From: an uncultured Gemella sp.
GTDB taxonomy: Bacteria > Bacillota > Bacilli > Staphylococcales > Gemellaceae
Assembly: GCF_900766305.1 (NCBI RefSeq)
Contig: NZ_CAAFUZ010000093.1
Span: 20,138-84,137 of the forward strand
Length of the DNA stretch: 64,000 nucleotides
Direction: 5' to 3'
Shown here: positions 33,953 to 43,768 of the stretch, in pieces
Layout of the letters: each line of letters begins with the position of its first letter
How positions within the stretch are numbered: the stretch's first letter is position 1
Translations under genes and position numbers: made by a program
The notes under the pieces: model-generated
Databases searched by the model: none
What the model was told of the DNA's origin: nothing
What the model saw: the letters and a program-made list of their open reading frames with translations, nothing else

Positions 33953-34654
33953 TTAATCTAATTGAATTATTGTTCCAATACGTTTTGGAGTAGCATTATC
34001 CAGCCTATATGAGAAGAATTTATCGTTATCTCTTACCGTACAGAAATCAATAATTTTAATGTTATCTTCTAGTATACCACATTTTTTCAATAATTCTTTA
34101 TTCAATTTCCATAAATCTAAATAATATTTGCCTGCAACTTCTTTATAATAATCTTGAACCTCTAAAGCAGCGAATTTCTCGATAAGATCATAAGAAACTT
34201 CGTAATTATCCACACTAACCGATGGACCTATAATTGTCTTAATATCTTCCACCTTACAATTATATTTATTTATCATAATATTTACCATTTCCCCGGCAAT
34301 ATTCCCATATGTTCCACGCCATCCTGCATGAGCTAAGGCTACTACACCTTGCTTTTTATCATAGAAAACTACAGGCACACAGTCCGCTGTAAAAATCAAC
34401 AACGGAGTCGTCTGTAAACTGGTAATTAAACCATCCGCTTCATTACCATTTTCAGCAACATCATCTCCAGATTCAACAACACGAACATCAGCCCCATGAA
34501 CCTGAGTATTATAAACTATGTTATCATGATTAAATCCATATTTAGCAGAGAAATTTTTCATATCTTCACTACTCTTCGCGTCAACATTTCTATTAGTAAA
34601 TGCTATTTTTATATTGTCATCATTAATTAAATATCCATCAACTATTTCTCTCAT
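33953..34654 (-). CDS. pgeF: Peptidoglycan editing factor (multicopper oxidase-like, YfiH family)
   Basis: A 233-residue protein of the YfiH/laccase-domain family. Members are reported to remove misincorporated amino acids from UDP-MurNAc peptides and to hydrolyse or oxidise purine nucleosides. The metal-ligand histidines and cysteine are visible in NTQVHGADVRVV (His), TADCVPVVFYD (Cys) and ALAHAGWRGT (His). AGGAGG precedes the ATG. It heads a short operon with the gene that follows. Confidence 0.92.
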   Translation of the reverse strand: MREIVDGYLINDDNIKIAFTNRNVDAKSSEDMKNFSAKYGFNHDNIVYNTQVHGADVRVVESGDDVAENGNEADGLITSLQTTPLLIFTADCVPVVFYDKKQGVVALAHAGWRGTYGNIAGEMVNIMINKYNCKVEDIKTIIGPSVSVDNYEVSYDLIEKFAALEVQDYYKEVAGKYYLDLWKLNKELLKKCGILEDNIKIIDFCTVRDNDKFFSYRLDNATPKRIGTIIQLD

Positions 34655-34781
34655 GATAGCCTCCTAAATTAACACTAATAATATTATACACAAAATTAAC
34701 GATTATGTCTCATTTCTCTACTCTCTAGAAAATCATCTATCACAAAATTTTCTATGTCTATAATTTTTAAATTATAAAAAA

Positions 34782-34817
34782 TAGGAATCTGAAAAATATC
34801 TATCTTTCAGACTCCTA
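34782..34817 (-). terminator. Terminator of the leuS-khpA operon
   Basis: On the minus strand TAGGAGTCTGAAAG pairs with an imperfect complement TTTCAGATTCCTA, followed by TTTTTTATA. Confidence 0.9.
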
Positions 34818-34834
34818 TCGGAACATTTATCTTA

Positions 34835-35059
34835 TTATTCTACTAAATCTAAGTAAACTTTTTTACTAAATGTTGTTGAATTTAATACAGTACGGATCGC
34901 GTTAATCACTGTACCTTTTTTCCCTATAATACGCCCACAATCTTCTGGGTGTACTGTTAAAATATAGTGTTCACGTGCATTTTTAACGAATTTTTCGATT
35001 TTGATTTCATCTTTATGCTCAACAATTTCGCTAACAATACTATAAATTAATTCTTCCAT
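34835..35059 (-). CDS. khpA: KH-domain RNA-binding protein KhpA
   Basis: A 74-residue protein that is a single KH domain with the GRIIGKKG motif (residues 42-49). KhpA (YlqC) binds RNA, often with KhpB, and influences cell division and elongation in streptococci. It lies 10 bp after leuS and ends at a strong terminator; RBS GGAGAG precedes it. The usual neighbours rpsP and trmD are not here. Confidence 0.93.
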   Translation of the reverse strand: MEELIYSIVSEIVEHKDEIKIEKFVKNAREHYILTVHPEDCGRIIGKKGTVINAIRTVLNSTTFSKKVYLDLVE

Positions 35060-35069
35060 GTGTCTCTCC

Positions 35070-37499
35070 TTATTTAGCTACGATATTAACTAATCTTCCA
35101 GGAACTACGATTACTTTCATAACTTGTTTTCCTTCGATTAATTCTTTCACTTCTTCATTAGCTAGAACGATTTGCTCTAATTCAGCTGGTGTTAAGTCTT
35201 TCTTAACATCTAATTTAGCTTTAACTTTACCCATAAGTTGAACTACGATTTCTACAGTGTCACTTACAAGTTTGCTTTCGTCAAATGTTGGCCATGGTAC
35301 GTATGAGATTGACTCAGTGTTACCATAGATTTCCCACATTTCTTCAGCAAGGTGAGGTGCAAATGGTGCAAGAAGTTGGATAAATCCTAACGCATATTTA
35401 CGAGGGATGTATTCAGCTTTGTAACAGTCATTTACAAATACCATAAGTTGTGAAATAGCTGTGTTAAATCCAAGAATTTCAATATCTTCTGATACTTTCT
35501 TAACAGTGTAGTTGTAGCTTACTTCTAATTCTGCATTATCTTTATCTTGAACTTTGTCATTTACTTTACCAGTTTCTTCATCTACGAATAGACGGTATAC
35601 TCTATCTAAGAAACGACGAGATCCATCTAAACCATTTTCGCTCCATGCGATAGAAGCATCTAATGGTCCCATGAACATTTCATACACACGTAATGTATCA
35701 GCACCGTGAGATACGATAATATCATCTGGGTTTACTACATTACCTTTAGATTTAGACATTTTTTCCGGACGACCATCTTTACCTTCAGCAAGAATCATAC
35801 CTTGGTTGAATAGTTTTTGGAATGGTTCGCGAGTCGGAACTAGACCTAAATCATAAAGTACTTTGTGCCAGAAACGAGCATATAGTAAGTGAAGTACTGC
35901 GTGTTCTGCTCCACCGATATAAACATCTACAGGTAACCAGTATTTTAATTTCTCTGGATCTGCGAACATTTCATCATTGTGTGGATCGATGTAACGTAGG
36001 TAATACCAACAAGAACCAGCCCATTGTGGCATTGTGTTAGTTTCACGTTTACCTTTTTTACCAGTCTCAGGGTCTACTACATTTAGCCACTCTTCGATAT
36101 TCGCAAGTGGAGATTCCCCAGTTCCTGATGGTTTAATGTTGTCAGTTTCTGGAAGTAATAGTGGAAGTTCACTATCAGGTACTGTAGTCATAGTACCATC
36201 TTCCCAGTGGATAATTGGAATTGGTTCTCCCCAATAACGTTGTCTTGAGAATAACCAGTCACGTAGTTTGTAAGTAACTTTACTACGTCCAACTTTATTT
36301 TCTTCTAAAAATTCAATAACTTTTGCGATAGCTTCTTCATTGTTTAATCCGTTGATGAAATCAGAGTTGATGTGTTTACCATCACCGTAGAACGGTACTA
36401 CAACTTCTCCATTATCTTCGATAACAGCTTTGATTGGTAGATTAAACTTAGTCGCAAATTCATAATCACGCTCGTCGTGCGCAGGAACAGCCATAACAGC
36501 TCCAGTTCCGTAGCTTGCAAGAACGTAGTCCGCAATCCAAAGTTCAACTTTTTCACCATTTACAGGATTAATCGCGTAAGCTCCTGTGAATACTCCTGTT
36601 TTATCTTTGTTAAGATCTGTTCTTTCAAGGTCAGACTTACGTTTAACGATGTCAAGGTACTCCTCAACAGCCGCTCTTTGTCCTTCTGTAACGATTTCTT
36701 CTACAAGTTTGTGTTCAGGTGCAAGTACACAGTAAGATACACCGAATACAGTGTCAGCACGTGTAGTAAATACTGTAAATACTTTATCAGTTCCTTCAAT
36801 TTTGAAGTCAATCTCAGCACCAACAGATTTTCCAATCCAGTTACGTTGCATAGCTTTAAGACTTTCTGGCCAATCAAGAATATCTAAATCAGCAAGAAGT
36901 TTTTCAGCGTAGTCAGTAATTTTTAGTACCCATTGGCGCATAGGACGACGCTCTACAGGGTGTCCTCCACGCTCAGATTTACCATCGATAACCTCTTCAT
37001 TAGAAAGTACTGTTCCTAATGCTGGACACCAGTTTACAGGTACTTCATCAACATAAGCAAGTCCTTTTTCATAAAGTTTTTTGAAAATCCATTGTGTCCA
37101 TTTGTAGTAGTTAGGATCTGTTGTATTTACTTCACGATCCCAATCATAAGAAAATCCTAATTCTTTAATTTGGCGACGGAACGTGTCGATATTAGTTTTT
37201 GTAAAGTCTCTTGGGTCATTACCAGTATCTAGCGCATATTGCTCAGCAGGTAATCCAAATGCATCCCATCCCATTGGGTGAAGTACATTGTACCCATTCG
37301 CTCTTTTATATCTACTTAAGATATCAGTAGCCGTATACCCTTCTGGGTGACCAACATGTAGTCCAGCTCCTGATGGATAAGGGAACATATCTAATGCATA
37401 AAATTTCTCTTTTGTATGATCATCTAATGTTTTGAATGTTTTATTTTCATCCCAATATTTTTGCCATTTTTTTTCTATAACTCTGTGGTTATACACCAT
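35070..37499 (-). CDS. leuS: Leucyl-tRNA synthetase
   Basis: An 809-residue class Ia aminoacyl-tRNA synthetase that charges tRNA-Leu. The HIGH motif appears as GLHVGHPEG (about residues 44-52) and the KMSKS motif as KMSKSKGN. The insertion between them holds the editing (CP1) domain, with [12 protein letters not shown] and the conserved [15 protein letters not shown]. Length is normal for the family. No T-box leader is seen in the 100 bp upstream. It forms an operon with khpA. Confidence 0.97.
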   Translation of the reverse strand: MVYNHRVIEKKWQKYWDENKTFKTLDDHTKEKFYALDMFPYPSGAGLHVGHPEGYTATDILSRYKRANGYNVLHPMGWDAFGLPAEQYALDTGNDPRDFTKTNIDTFRRQIKELGFSYDWDREVNTTDPNYYKWTQWIFKKLYEKGLAYVDEVPVNWCPALGTVLSNEEVIDGKSERGGHPVERRPMRQWVLKITDYAEKLLADLDILDWPESLKAMQRNWIGKSVGAEIDFKIEGTDKVFTVFTTRADTVFGVSYCVLAPEHKLVEEIVTEGQRAAVEEYLDIVKRKSDLERTDLNKDKTGVFTGAYAINPVNGEKVELWIADYVLASYGTGAVMAVPAHDERDYEFATKFNLPIKAVIEDNGEVVVPFYGDGKHINSDFINGLNNEEAIAKVIEFLEENKVGRSKVTYKLRDWLFSRQRYWGEPIPIIHWEDGTMTTVPDSELPLLLPETDNIKPSGTGESPLANIEEWLNVVDPETGKKGKRETNTMPQWAGSCWYYLRYIDPHNDEMFADPEKLKYWLPVDVYIGGAEHAVLHLLYARFWHKVLYDLGLVPTREPFQKLFNQGMILAEGKDGRPEKMSKSKGNVVNPDDIIVSHGADTLRVYEMFMGPLDASIAWSENGLDGSRRFLDRVYRLFVDEETGKVNDKVQDKDNAELEVSYNYTVKKVSEDIEILGFNTAISQLMVFVNDCYKAEYIPRKYALGFIQLLAPFAPHLAEEMWEIYGNTESISYVPWPTFDESKLVSDTVEIVVQLMGKVKAKLDVKKDLTPAELEQIVLANEEVKELIEGKQVMKVIVVPGRLVNIVAK

Positions 37500-37603
37500 A
37501 ATTTAAGCACACTCCTTCGCTTTCAAGTTCTCTAAGTTATAGTATACCAATTTTAACGATTTTTAGCAACAACTGTTATAATTTAGTACGAAAATAATTA
37601 TAT

Positions 37604-37660
37604 GGGAGTGACTCAAAAATCGTGATTTCGTAGAAATCGATTTTTTAGAGTCACCTCCGC
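37604..37660. repeat. Dispersed palindromic repeat, copy 2
   Basis: A near-identical inverted copy of 30543-30599: GAGTGACTCAAAAATCGTG and a matching AGAGTCACCTCCGC arm around ATTTCGTAGAAAT. No long T run on either side, and it lies upstream of leuS, so it is not clearly a terminator here. Confidence 0.8.
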
Positions 37661-37718
37661 ACCGTTTATTAGATATCTAAAAAGCTTTTATAAAGTGAAT
37701 TTAGATATCAATAAACCA

Positions 37719-37786
37719 CTTGCGTTGTACGTTAGAATTTTTAGTGCCAAAGGCACATTAAAATTCTTACGTATAACGTATGCAAG
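37719..37786. repeat. Large imperfect inverted repeat
   Basis: CTTGCGTTGTACGTTAGAAT...GTGCC and GGCAC...ATTCTTACGTATAACGTATGCAAG fold into a stem of about 30 pairs with a three-base loop, with a few bulges. The strength of the fold suggests an RNA element or a MITE-like remnant. Both strands read nearly alike. Confidence 0.7.
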
Positions 37787-37942
37787 GACACACCAAGAAG
37801 TGAGTCATAAGACGAAACTGATTGGATTGTGTCTACTGCTAAGGCTATAGATTTTCATATGAACTTTTTTCAAAATCTAGTACTTTGGGGTCAGCCCCAT
37901 TATAAAACTATCAGCAACCTGTCCTATAAATTTAATATTACA

Positions 37943-37997
37943 ACAAAAAACGACACAGGAAATCAGATTTCTTAAAAATCAATATTCCTGCATCGTT
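37943..37997 (-). terminator. Terminator of the C39-type cell-wall-binding gene
   Basis: On the minus strand AACGATGCAGGAA pairs imperfectly with TTCCTGTGTCGTT with an inner ATTGATTTTT/AGAAATC fold, followed by TTTTTTG. Confidence 0.85.
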
Positions 37998-38005
37998 CTA
38001 TTCTA

Positions 38006-40306
38006 TTATCCGATTGCTACGAATGATCCACCGATGTTAGTGTCATATGGATCTGTACTTCTTTGGTTCCAGATAGTATTAATGTCATACCATCTTCCTG
38101 TAGTATTTACATTATCTGGGTCCATTGCTTTAGTCTTACCATTGCTGTATCCACTTAAAGCGATAGCGTGAGTTAATCTACCTTTTGCGAAAATACCATT
38201 TCCTACTGTCGCAAATACAGGTTTACCACTTTGAAGTGCTGCAATAAGTTGTTCTTTAGTTGAAAGTACTGTGTGTTTGTATCCATAAGCGTTAATCGCA
38301 TAAACAGCACCTTTTCCTGATGTACCTAATCCACCAACGTTCATTTCGTTAGTGTTATTGTAGATTGTATCTGCTACAGCTGTTGGAAGAACTTTTTGTC
38401 CTAATCCATTGAATACCATAGCTAATGATGTTGGTACACACCCACTTTGTGCCATTGTTCCAAGTCCATATCTTCTATTAGCCCAACGGTAATCACCTTG
38501 GTAGTATTGAGGCATATTTAAAGCAGCTGTGTTTTTATCCGCTTTAGCGTAGTTAGGTACCCATTTACCACTAGAGTCCACATAGTAACGTCCATTATCT
38601 ACCCATGCACTCTTAGCCATCTTACCATCAGCTCCAAGCCAGTAGTCTCCTACCCACTTGTTACGAGCTAATGAACCATCTTTTTCATAGTAATACCAGT
38701 TTCCACCGTTACGTTTTTGCCATCCTAGTTCATCGTTAATGATAACTTTTTTCTTAATTGATGGATCTTTTTTACCAGATTTATCTACGTAGAAACGATC
38801 GTTATCTACCCAGTTATCTGTCACCATTTTACCATCTTTTCCTACCCAGTAAGTATCACCAATCCACATGTTACGTGCTTTTTCACCGTTGTCATAGTAA
38901 TACCAAGAGTTATCTTCTTTTTTCCAACCTTGTTTTTTCTCTGCTGGTTTTGTTTCTTCTGGTTTCTTAGCATCTTTTACCCATGCTCCATTAGGCCCTA
39001 CATAGTAACGTCCGTTATCTACCCATGAGCTTGTTGCCATTTTACCATCAGCTCCAACCCAGTATGTGCTACCGATCCATTTGTTGCGAGCTAATGTTCC
39101 ATTTTCGTAGTAATACCAAGTATTTCCTTCTTTCACCCAACCTTGTTTCTTCTCTACAGGTTTTGATGCTTCTGGTTTCTTAGCATTTTTATCCCATAAT
39201 CCGTTAGCACCTACGTAATAACGGTTGTTATCTACCCATGCATTTGTAACCATCTTACCATCAGCTCCTAGCCAATAGCTTCCTACCCATGCGTTTTTAG
39301 TAATTTGACCTTGGTAGTAGAAGTACCATGCGTCACCTTCTTTTACCCATCCTTGTTTCTTCTCTACAGGTTTTGGCGCTTCTGGTTTCTTAGCATTTTT
39401 ATCCCAAACTCCATTTGGTCCTACATAGTAACGTCCGTTATCTACCCATGAGCTTGTTGCCATTTTCCCATCTTCTCCAACCCAGTACGTGCTACCAATC
39501 CATTTATTACGTACTACAGATCCATTTTCGAAGTAATACCAAGAATTTCCTTCTTTCACCCATCCTTGTTTTTTCTCAACTGGTTTTGGCGCTTCTGGTT
39601 TCTTAGCATTTTTATCCCAAACTCCATTTGGTCCTACGTAGTAACGTCCGTTATCTACCCATGCGCTTGTCGCCATCTTACCATCGGCTCCGACCCAGTA
39701 CGTACTACCAATCCATTTGTTACGTACTACAGATCCATTTTCGAAATAATACCAAGCATTTCCTTCTTTCACCCATCCTTGTTTCTTCTCAACTGGTTTT
39801 GGTGCTTCTGGTTTCTTAGCATTTTTATCCCAAACTCCATTTGGTCCTACGTAGTAACGTCCGTTATCTACCCATGAGCTTGTTGCCATTTTTCCATCAG
39901 CTCCAAGCCAGTAGCTTCCTACCCATGCATTTCTAACGATTTGACCTTGGTGGTAGAAGTACCATGATCCGCCATTTTGAACCCAACCTTGTTTTTGTAC
40001 TGCAGCTGGTTTCGGTGTTGCAGGTTTTTGAGCACCTTTCACCCACGCTCCATCTGCTCCTACGTAGTAACGTCCATTATCTACCCATGCGTTAGTTACC
40101 ATTTTTCCATCTGCACCTAGCCAGTAATTTCCTGACCATGCGTTTCTTGCTAATGTTCCATTTTGGTTATAGAAGTACCATGAAGTTCCAGTCTTAACCC
40201 AGCCTTGAGCCGCTAGAGCATCACTACTAGCTACTGTGTTCACTGCGATTGGTGTAGCTAATACTGTTAATACTCCTAATCCTAATTTTAATCTATTTTT
40301 TGTCAT
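38006..40306 (-). CDS. Choline-binding-type surface protein with C39-like peptidase domain
   Basis: A 766-residue secreted protein. The signal peptide (to about residue 33, ending DALAA) is shared with three neighbours. Eight wall-binding modules follow, each about 55-70 residues, with pattern QGWVKxGxxWYFY, then RNAW, YWLGADGKMAT and WVDNGRYYVG, separated by Lys/Pro/Glu linkers such as KKPEAPKPVEKK. Three modules are near-exact 213-bp tandem duplications. The C-terminal ~170 residues are a C39-like peptidase: Cys in SGCVPTSLAM, His in LTHAIALSGY, Asp in AMDPDN. It probably cleaves a peptide or peptidoglycan cross-bridge. GAGGTG precedes the ATG. Confidence 0.9.
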   Translation of the reverse strand: MTKNRLKLGLGVLTVLATPIAVNTVASSDALAAQGWVKTGTSWYFYNQNGTLARNAWSGNYWLGADGKMVTNAWVDNGRYYVGADGAWVKGAQKPATPKPAAVQKQGWVQNGGSWYFYHQGQIVRNAWVGSYWLGADGKMATSSWVDNGRYYVGPNGVWDKNAKKPEAPKPVEKKQGWVKEGNAWYYFENGSVVRNKWIGSTYWVGADGKMATSAWVDNGRYYVGPNGVWDKNAKKPEAPKPVEKKQGWVKEGNSWYYFENGSVVRNKWIGSTYWVGEDGKMATSSWVDNGRYYVGPNGVWDKNAKKPEAPKPVEKKQGWVKEGDAWYFYYQGQITKNAWVGSYWLGADGKMVTNAWVDNNRYYVGANGLWDKNAKKPEASKPVEKKQGWVKEGNTWYYYENGTLARNKWIGSTYWVGADGKMATSSWVDNGRYYVGPNGAWVKDAKKPEETKPAEKKQGWKKEDNSWYYYDNGEKARNMWIGDTYWVGKDGKMVTDNWVDNDRFYVDKSGKKDPSIKKKVIINDELGWQKRNGGNWYYYEKDGSLARNKWVGDYWLGADGKMAKSAWVDNGRYYVDSSGKWVPNYAKADKNTAALNMPQYYQGDYRWANRRYGLGTMAQSGCVPTSLAMVFNGLGQKVLPTAVADTIYNNTNEMNVGGLGTSGKGAVYAINAYGYKHTVLSTKEQLIAALQSGKPVFATVGNGIFAKGRLTHAIALSGYSNGKTKAMDPDNVNTTGRWYDINTIWNQRSTDPYDTNIGGSFVAIG
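39399..40037 (-). repeat. Tandem 213-bp repeats inside the C39-type gene
   Basis: The same DNA block starts at 39399, 39612 and 39825, giving a 213-bp (71-codon) period. The first two units are nearly identical at the base level; the third is diverged in its 3' part. This is the hallmark of slipped-strand or unequal-crossover expansion, so copy number may vary between strains. Confidence 0.85.
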
Positions 40307-40355
40307 AATATATTCACCTCAAAAAATTCCACTCTAAATTTAAATTTCAATATTC

Positions 40356-40384
40356 ATTTTACAATAATTAATACTTAATTTCAA
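40356..40384 (-). promoter_or_regulatory. Promoter of the C39-type gene
   Basis: On the minus strand TTGAAA (40384-40379), 17 bp, TAAAAT (40361-40356). Confidence 0.7.
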
Positions 40385-40419
40385 GAAATTATAGGTTATA
40401 TTTCTTGTTATTCTAAAAT

Positions 40420-40451
40420 AAAGAAGTCGCCAATTTATCGACAACTTCTTT
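40420..40451 (-). terminator. Terminator of the amidase-type gene
   Basis: On the minus strand AAAGAAGTTG pairs with CGACTTCTTT, followed by ATTTTAG. Confidence 0.8.
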
Positions 40452-40461
40452 ACTAAATTTT

Positions 40462-42405
40462 TTATTTATAATATTCTACAATTCCGTCAACAATACCATT
40501 TGCTAAACGTTCTTGATATTCATTTGTTTTAATTTTATTACGTTCTTCTGGATTATCTATAAATCCTAATTCAACTAGAATTGATGGAATAGAAGTCTCA
40601 CGAAGAACTGTGAATGAAGCACGTTTAACCCCTCTATCATTCGCTCCAGTTTGATACAGTAGATTTTGTTGTACTTTATTAGCTAGTTTTCTACTTCTTT
40701 CTAATCTCTCAGCATTGTTGTGATTTTCTTTGTTTATCTTAGGTACCCTATCCGCTTGAGATTGGTAATAGTACGTTTCGATACCACGTGCAACACCGCG
40801 TCCACCAGCATTAAAGTGGATACTTAATAACATATCTGCATTTGCGTTGTTAGCTTGTTCCGCACGTTCTACTAAGTCTACATCTTTATCAACATTTCTA
40901 CTTGTCAATACTGTATATCCTAAAGATGCAAGCTTGCTACTTACTTTATTATACACGCTAAGAGTTAAGTCTTTTTCTCTTACTCCACCACTTACTGCAC
41001 CTGGATCACTTCCACCGTGTCCTGGATCTAAGAAGATAGAACGTTTTGTATTTTTATCTTTAGATGCATCTTTCACCCACGCTCCATTTGATCCTACATA
41101 GTAGCGGCCATTATCTACCCATGCATTTGTCGCCATCTTACCATCTGAGCCTAACCAGTAGTTTCCTGCCCATTTATTACGAGCTAGCGTACCATCTTCA
41201 TTATAATAGTACCAAACGTTGTTTTCATTTTTCCAACCTTGTTTTTTCTCTGCTGGTTTTTCTGCTTCAGGCTTCTTAGCATCTTTTACCCATGCTCCAT
41301 TAGCACCCACATAGTAACGGCCATTATCTACCCATGAGCTTGTTGCCATTTTACCGTCAGCTCCAACCCAGTATGTACTGCTGATCCATTTGTTACGAGC
41401 TAAAGTTCCATTTTCATAGTAATACCAAGTATTTCCTTCTTTCACCCAACCTTGTTTCTTCTCAACTGGTTTTGGCGCTTCTGGTTTTTTAGCATTTTTA
41501 TCCCAAACTCCATTTTCACCTACGTAGTAACGTCCGTTATCCACCCATGAACTTGTCGCCATCTTACCATCTGCTCCTAGCCAATAGCTTCCTACCCAGG
41601 CATTTTTAGTGACTTGTCCTTGGTAGTAGAAGTACCATGCATTACCTTCTTTTACCCAACCTTGTTTTTTCTCAACTGGTTTTGGTGCTTCTGGTTTCTT
41701 AGCATCTTTTACCCATGCTCCGTTTGAACCTACGTAGTAACGGCCATTGTCTACCCATGAGCTTGTCGCCATTTTACCATCTGCTCCAACCCAATACGTA
41801 CTGCTGATCCATTTGTTACGAGCTAGTGCTCCATTTTCGAAGTAATACCAAGTATTTCCTTCTTTTACCCAACCTTGTTTTTTCACTTCAGCTGGTTTTG
41901 GTGCTTCTTGTTTTTTAGCGTTTTTATCCCAAACACCATTTGCTCCTACGTAGTAACGTCCGCCATCTACCCATGAGCTTGTTGCCATTTTCCCATCGGC
42001 TCCTAGCCAGTAGCTTCCTACCCAGGCGTTTCTTACGATTTGACCTTGGTGGTAGAAGTACCATGCTCCACCACTTTGAACCCAACCTTGTTTTTGCGCT
42101 ACAGTTGGTTTTGGCGCTGCCGGTTTTTGAGCACCTTTAACCCATGCTCCGTTTGCGTCTACGTAATAACGTCCATTATCTACCCATGCGTTAGTTACCA
42201 TTTTCCCATCGGCACCTAACCAGTAATTTCCTGCCCAAGCATTTCTTGCTAATGTTCCATTTTGATTGTAGAAATACCATGCATTTCCAGTCTTAACCCA
42301 TCCTTGAGCTGCTAGAGCATCACTGCTAGCCACCGTGTTCACTGCGATTGGTGTAGCTAATACTGTTAATACTCCTAATCCTAATTTCATTTTATTCACT
42401 TTCAT
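40462..42405 (-). CDS. Choline-binding-type N-acetylmuramoyl-L-alanine amidase
   Basis: A 647-residue secreted autolysin-like protein. The signal peptide and first two modules are almost the same as in the neighbouring C39-type protein. Six wall-binding modules precede the catalytic domain. Residues about 475-647 are a zinc Amidase_3 domain: FLDPGHGGSDPGAVSG (metal His), ERAEQANNANADMLLSIHFNAGG (metal His) and the C-terminal RETSIPSILVELGFIDN, which carries the catalytic glutamate. It would cut the bond between MurNAc and the stem peptide. Start at 42405, with AGAGGA upstream; a second in-frame ATG five codons on is less likely. Confidence 0.93.
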   Translation of the reverse strand: MKVNKMKLGLGVLTVLATPIAVNTVASSDALAAQGWVKTGNAWYFYNQNGTLARNAWAGNYWLGADGKMVTNAWVDNGRYYVDANGAWVKGAQKPAAPKPTVAQKQGWVQSGGAWYFYHQGQIVRNAWVGSYWLGADGKMATSSWVDGGRYYVGANGVWDKNAKKQEAPKPAEVKKQGWVKEGNTWYYFENGALARNKWISSTYWVGADGKMATSSWVDNGRYYVGSNGAWVKDAKKPEAPKPVEKKQGWVKEGNAWYFYYQGQVTKNAWVGSYWLGADGKMATSSWVDNGRYYVGENGVWDKNAKKPEAPKPVEKKQGWVKEGNTWYYYENGTLARNKWISSTYWVGADGKMATSSWVDNGRYYVGANGAWVKDAKKPEAEKPAEKKQGWKNENNVWYYYNEDGTLARNKWAGNYWLGSDGKMATNAWVDNGRYYVGSNGAWVKDASKDKNTKRSIFLDPGHGGSDPGAVSGGVREKDLTLSVYNKVSSKLASLGYTVLTSRNVDKDVDLVERAEQANNANADMLLSIHFNAGGRGVARGIETYYYQSQADRVPKINKENHNNAERLERSRKLANKVQQNLLYQTGANDRGVKRASFTVLRETSIPSILVELGFIDNPEERNKIKTNEYQERLANGIVDGIVEYYK

Positions 42406-42539
42406 AATAATTCCTCTTAATTTCTTCTAAAATAATTCTGTTTACATAAATACATATCTTATTATTTTATTATAAAATCAACAATTTTTCAAAGAAATAC
42501 CACAGTTGTAATATAATCTTAATATTAGCCACATATTTA

Positions 42540-42568
42540 TTGACACTTACATATACTTCCGATAAAAT
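42540..42568 (+). promoter_or_regulatory. Promoter of galE
   Basis: TTGACA (42540-42545), 17 bp, TAAAAT (42563-42568). Confidence 0.85.
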
Positions 42569-42584
42569 GAATATATAAAATTAT

Positions 42585-42607
42585 AGGAAGGACTCGTATT
42601 TTACGAG
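42585..42607 (+). promoter_or_regulatory. galE leader with RBS-like site and small hairpin
   Basis: AGGAAGG (42585-42591) lies 27 bp before the ATG, too far for normal initiation. A small hairpin CTCGTA-TTTT-ACGAG fills part of the gap and could bring it closer. No ribosome site is seen right before the ATG. Confidence 0.35.
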
Positions 42608-42618
42608 AAAATTACACT

Positions 42619-43641
42619 ATGACTGAAAAAATACTAGTAACTGGTGGAGCTGGATTTATCGGGTCTCACACTTGTATTGAATTATTAAACAATGGAAATG
42701 AAGTAGTTGTCGTGGACAACTTATATAATGCAAACAAAAAAAGTTTAGAAGTAGTAGAAAGAGTTACAGGAAAAAAAGTAACATTCTATGAAGCTGATAT
42801 TCGTGATGAAGCAAAATTAGACGAAATCTTTGAAAAAGAAGGAAACATCTTTGGTGTTATTCACTTCGCTGGATTAAAAGCTGTTGGTGAATCTTGCCAA
42901 TTACCTTTAAAGTACTACGATAACAACGTAGCAGGAACTACAACACTATGCCGTGTTATGGAAAAACACAACTGTAAGAACATTATCTTCAGTTCTTCAG
43001 CTACAGTATACGGAGATCCTCACGCATTACCAATTAAAGAAGATTTCCCATTATCTGTAACTAACCCATACGGACGTACTAAACTAATCTTAGAAGAAAT
43101 TTTAGGAGATGTTTATGCAGCTGATAATGAATGGAATGTTGTATTACTTCGTTATTTCAACCCAATTGGAGCACACGAATGTGGAGATATCGGAGAAGAT
43201 CCAACAGGAATTCCAAACAACCTACTTCCATACGTAATGCAAGTAGCAGTTGGTAAATTAGAAAAAGTTAATGTCTTCGGTGATGACTTCGATACACATG
43301 ATGGTACTGGAGTTCGTGACTACATCCACGTAGTAGACTTAGCTCGCGGGCACGTGGCTGCCCTTAAAAAATTAGAAAAAGGTAGCGGACTAACTAAATA
43401 CAATCTAGGAACAGGAGTAGGATACTCTGTATTAGATATTATTAAGAGTGCTTCTGCTGCTGTTGGTCGCGACTTACCTTACGTTATCGCACCACGTCGT
43501 GCAGGAGATATCGCTGCATGTTACGCAGATGCTTCAAAAGCTAAAGAAGAACTTGGTTGGGAAGCACAGTACGATGTAAAACGTATGTGTGAAGACTCAT
43601 GGAGATGGCAAAGTAAACATCCAAACGGATTCGCTGACTAA
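42619..43641 (+). CDS. galE: UDP-glucose 4-epimerase
   Basis: A 340-residue short-chain dehydrogenase-type epimerase that interconverts UDP-glucose and UDP-galactose. The NAD site ILVTGGAGFIGSHT is at residues 5-18, the catalytic Ser in FSSSATVYGDP and the Tyr-x3-Lys in YGRTK. C-terminal GWEAQYDVKRMCEDSWRWQ matches the family. With galU it provides sugar donors for surface polymers. It interrupts the wall-binding gene group on the opposite strand. Confidence 0.96.
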   Translation: MTEKILVTGGAGFIGSHTCIELLNNGNEVVVVDNLYNANKKSLEVVERVTGKKVTFYEADIRDEAKLDEIFEKEGNIFGVIHFAGLKAVGESCQLPLKYYDNNVAGTTTLCRVMEKHNCKNIIFSSSATVYGDPHALPIKEDFPLSVTNPYGRTKLILEEILGDVYAADNEWNVVLLRYFNPIGAHECGDIGEDPTGIPNNLLPYVMQVAVGKLEKVNVFGDDFDTHDGTGVRDYIHVVDLARGHVAALKKLEKGSGLTKYNLGTGVGYSVLDIIKSASAAVGRDLPYVIAPRRAGDIAACYADASKAKEELGWEAQYDVKRMCEDSWRWQSKHPNGFAD

Positions 43642-43671
43642 AGCCTATTAATAAATATTATAAAAACACTC

Positions 43672-43705
43672 GGAGTTGGATTTTTTTCCAACTCCAATTT
43701 TATTA
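43672..43705 (+). terminator. Terminator of galE
   Basis: GGAGTTGG and CCAACTCC pair around a T-rich loop, followed by AATTTTATT. Confidence 0.88.
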
Positions 43706-43730
43706 TACATAAATAGTCAAAATCACAAGA

Positions 43731-43768
43731 AAAAAAGCAAGGCTGTGAATTTCTTCACAATCTTGCTT
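43731..43768 (-). terminator. Terminator of the small C39-like gene
   Basis: On the minus strand AAGCAAGATTGTGAAG pairs with TTCACAGCCTTGCTT, followed by a T run. Confidence 0.9.

Larger units (their letters stand above)
37500..38005. other. Gene-free region rich in inverted repeats
   Basis: About 500 bp without a gene between leuS and the first cell-wall-binding gene. It holds the dispersed palindrome copy 2 (37604-37660), an inverted pair TTAGATATC (37669-37680 and 37699-37708), a large stem-loop at 37719-37786, an apparently unstructured stretch with GGGGTCAGCCCC (37885-37897), and the terminator of the downstream-reading gene. No ORF of note. It could be a small mobile element remnant or an uncharacterised RNA. 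Confidence 0.5.

Noticed and set aside
37500-37600. T-box leader for leuS
   Set aside because: The 100 bp upstream lack the conserved T-box sequence and a terminator; the structured DNA further upstream does not match it.
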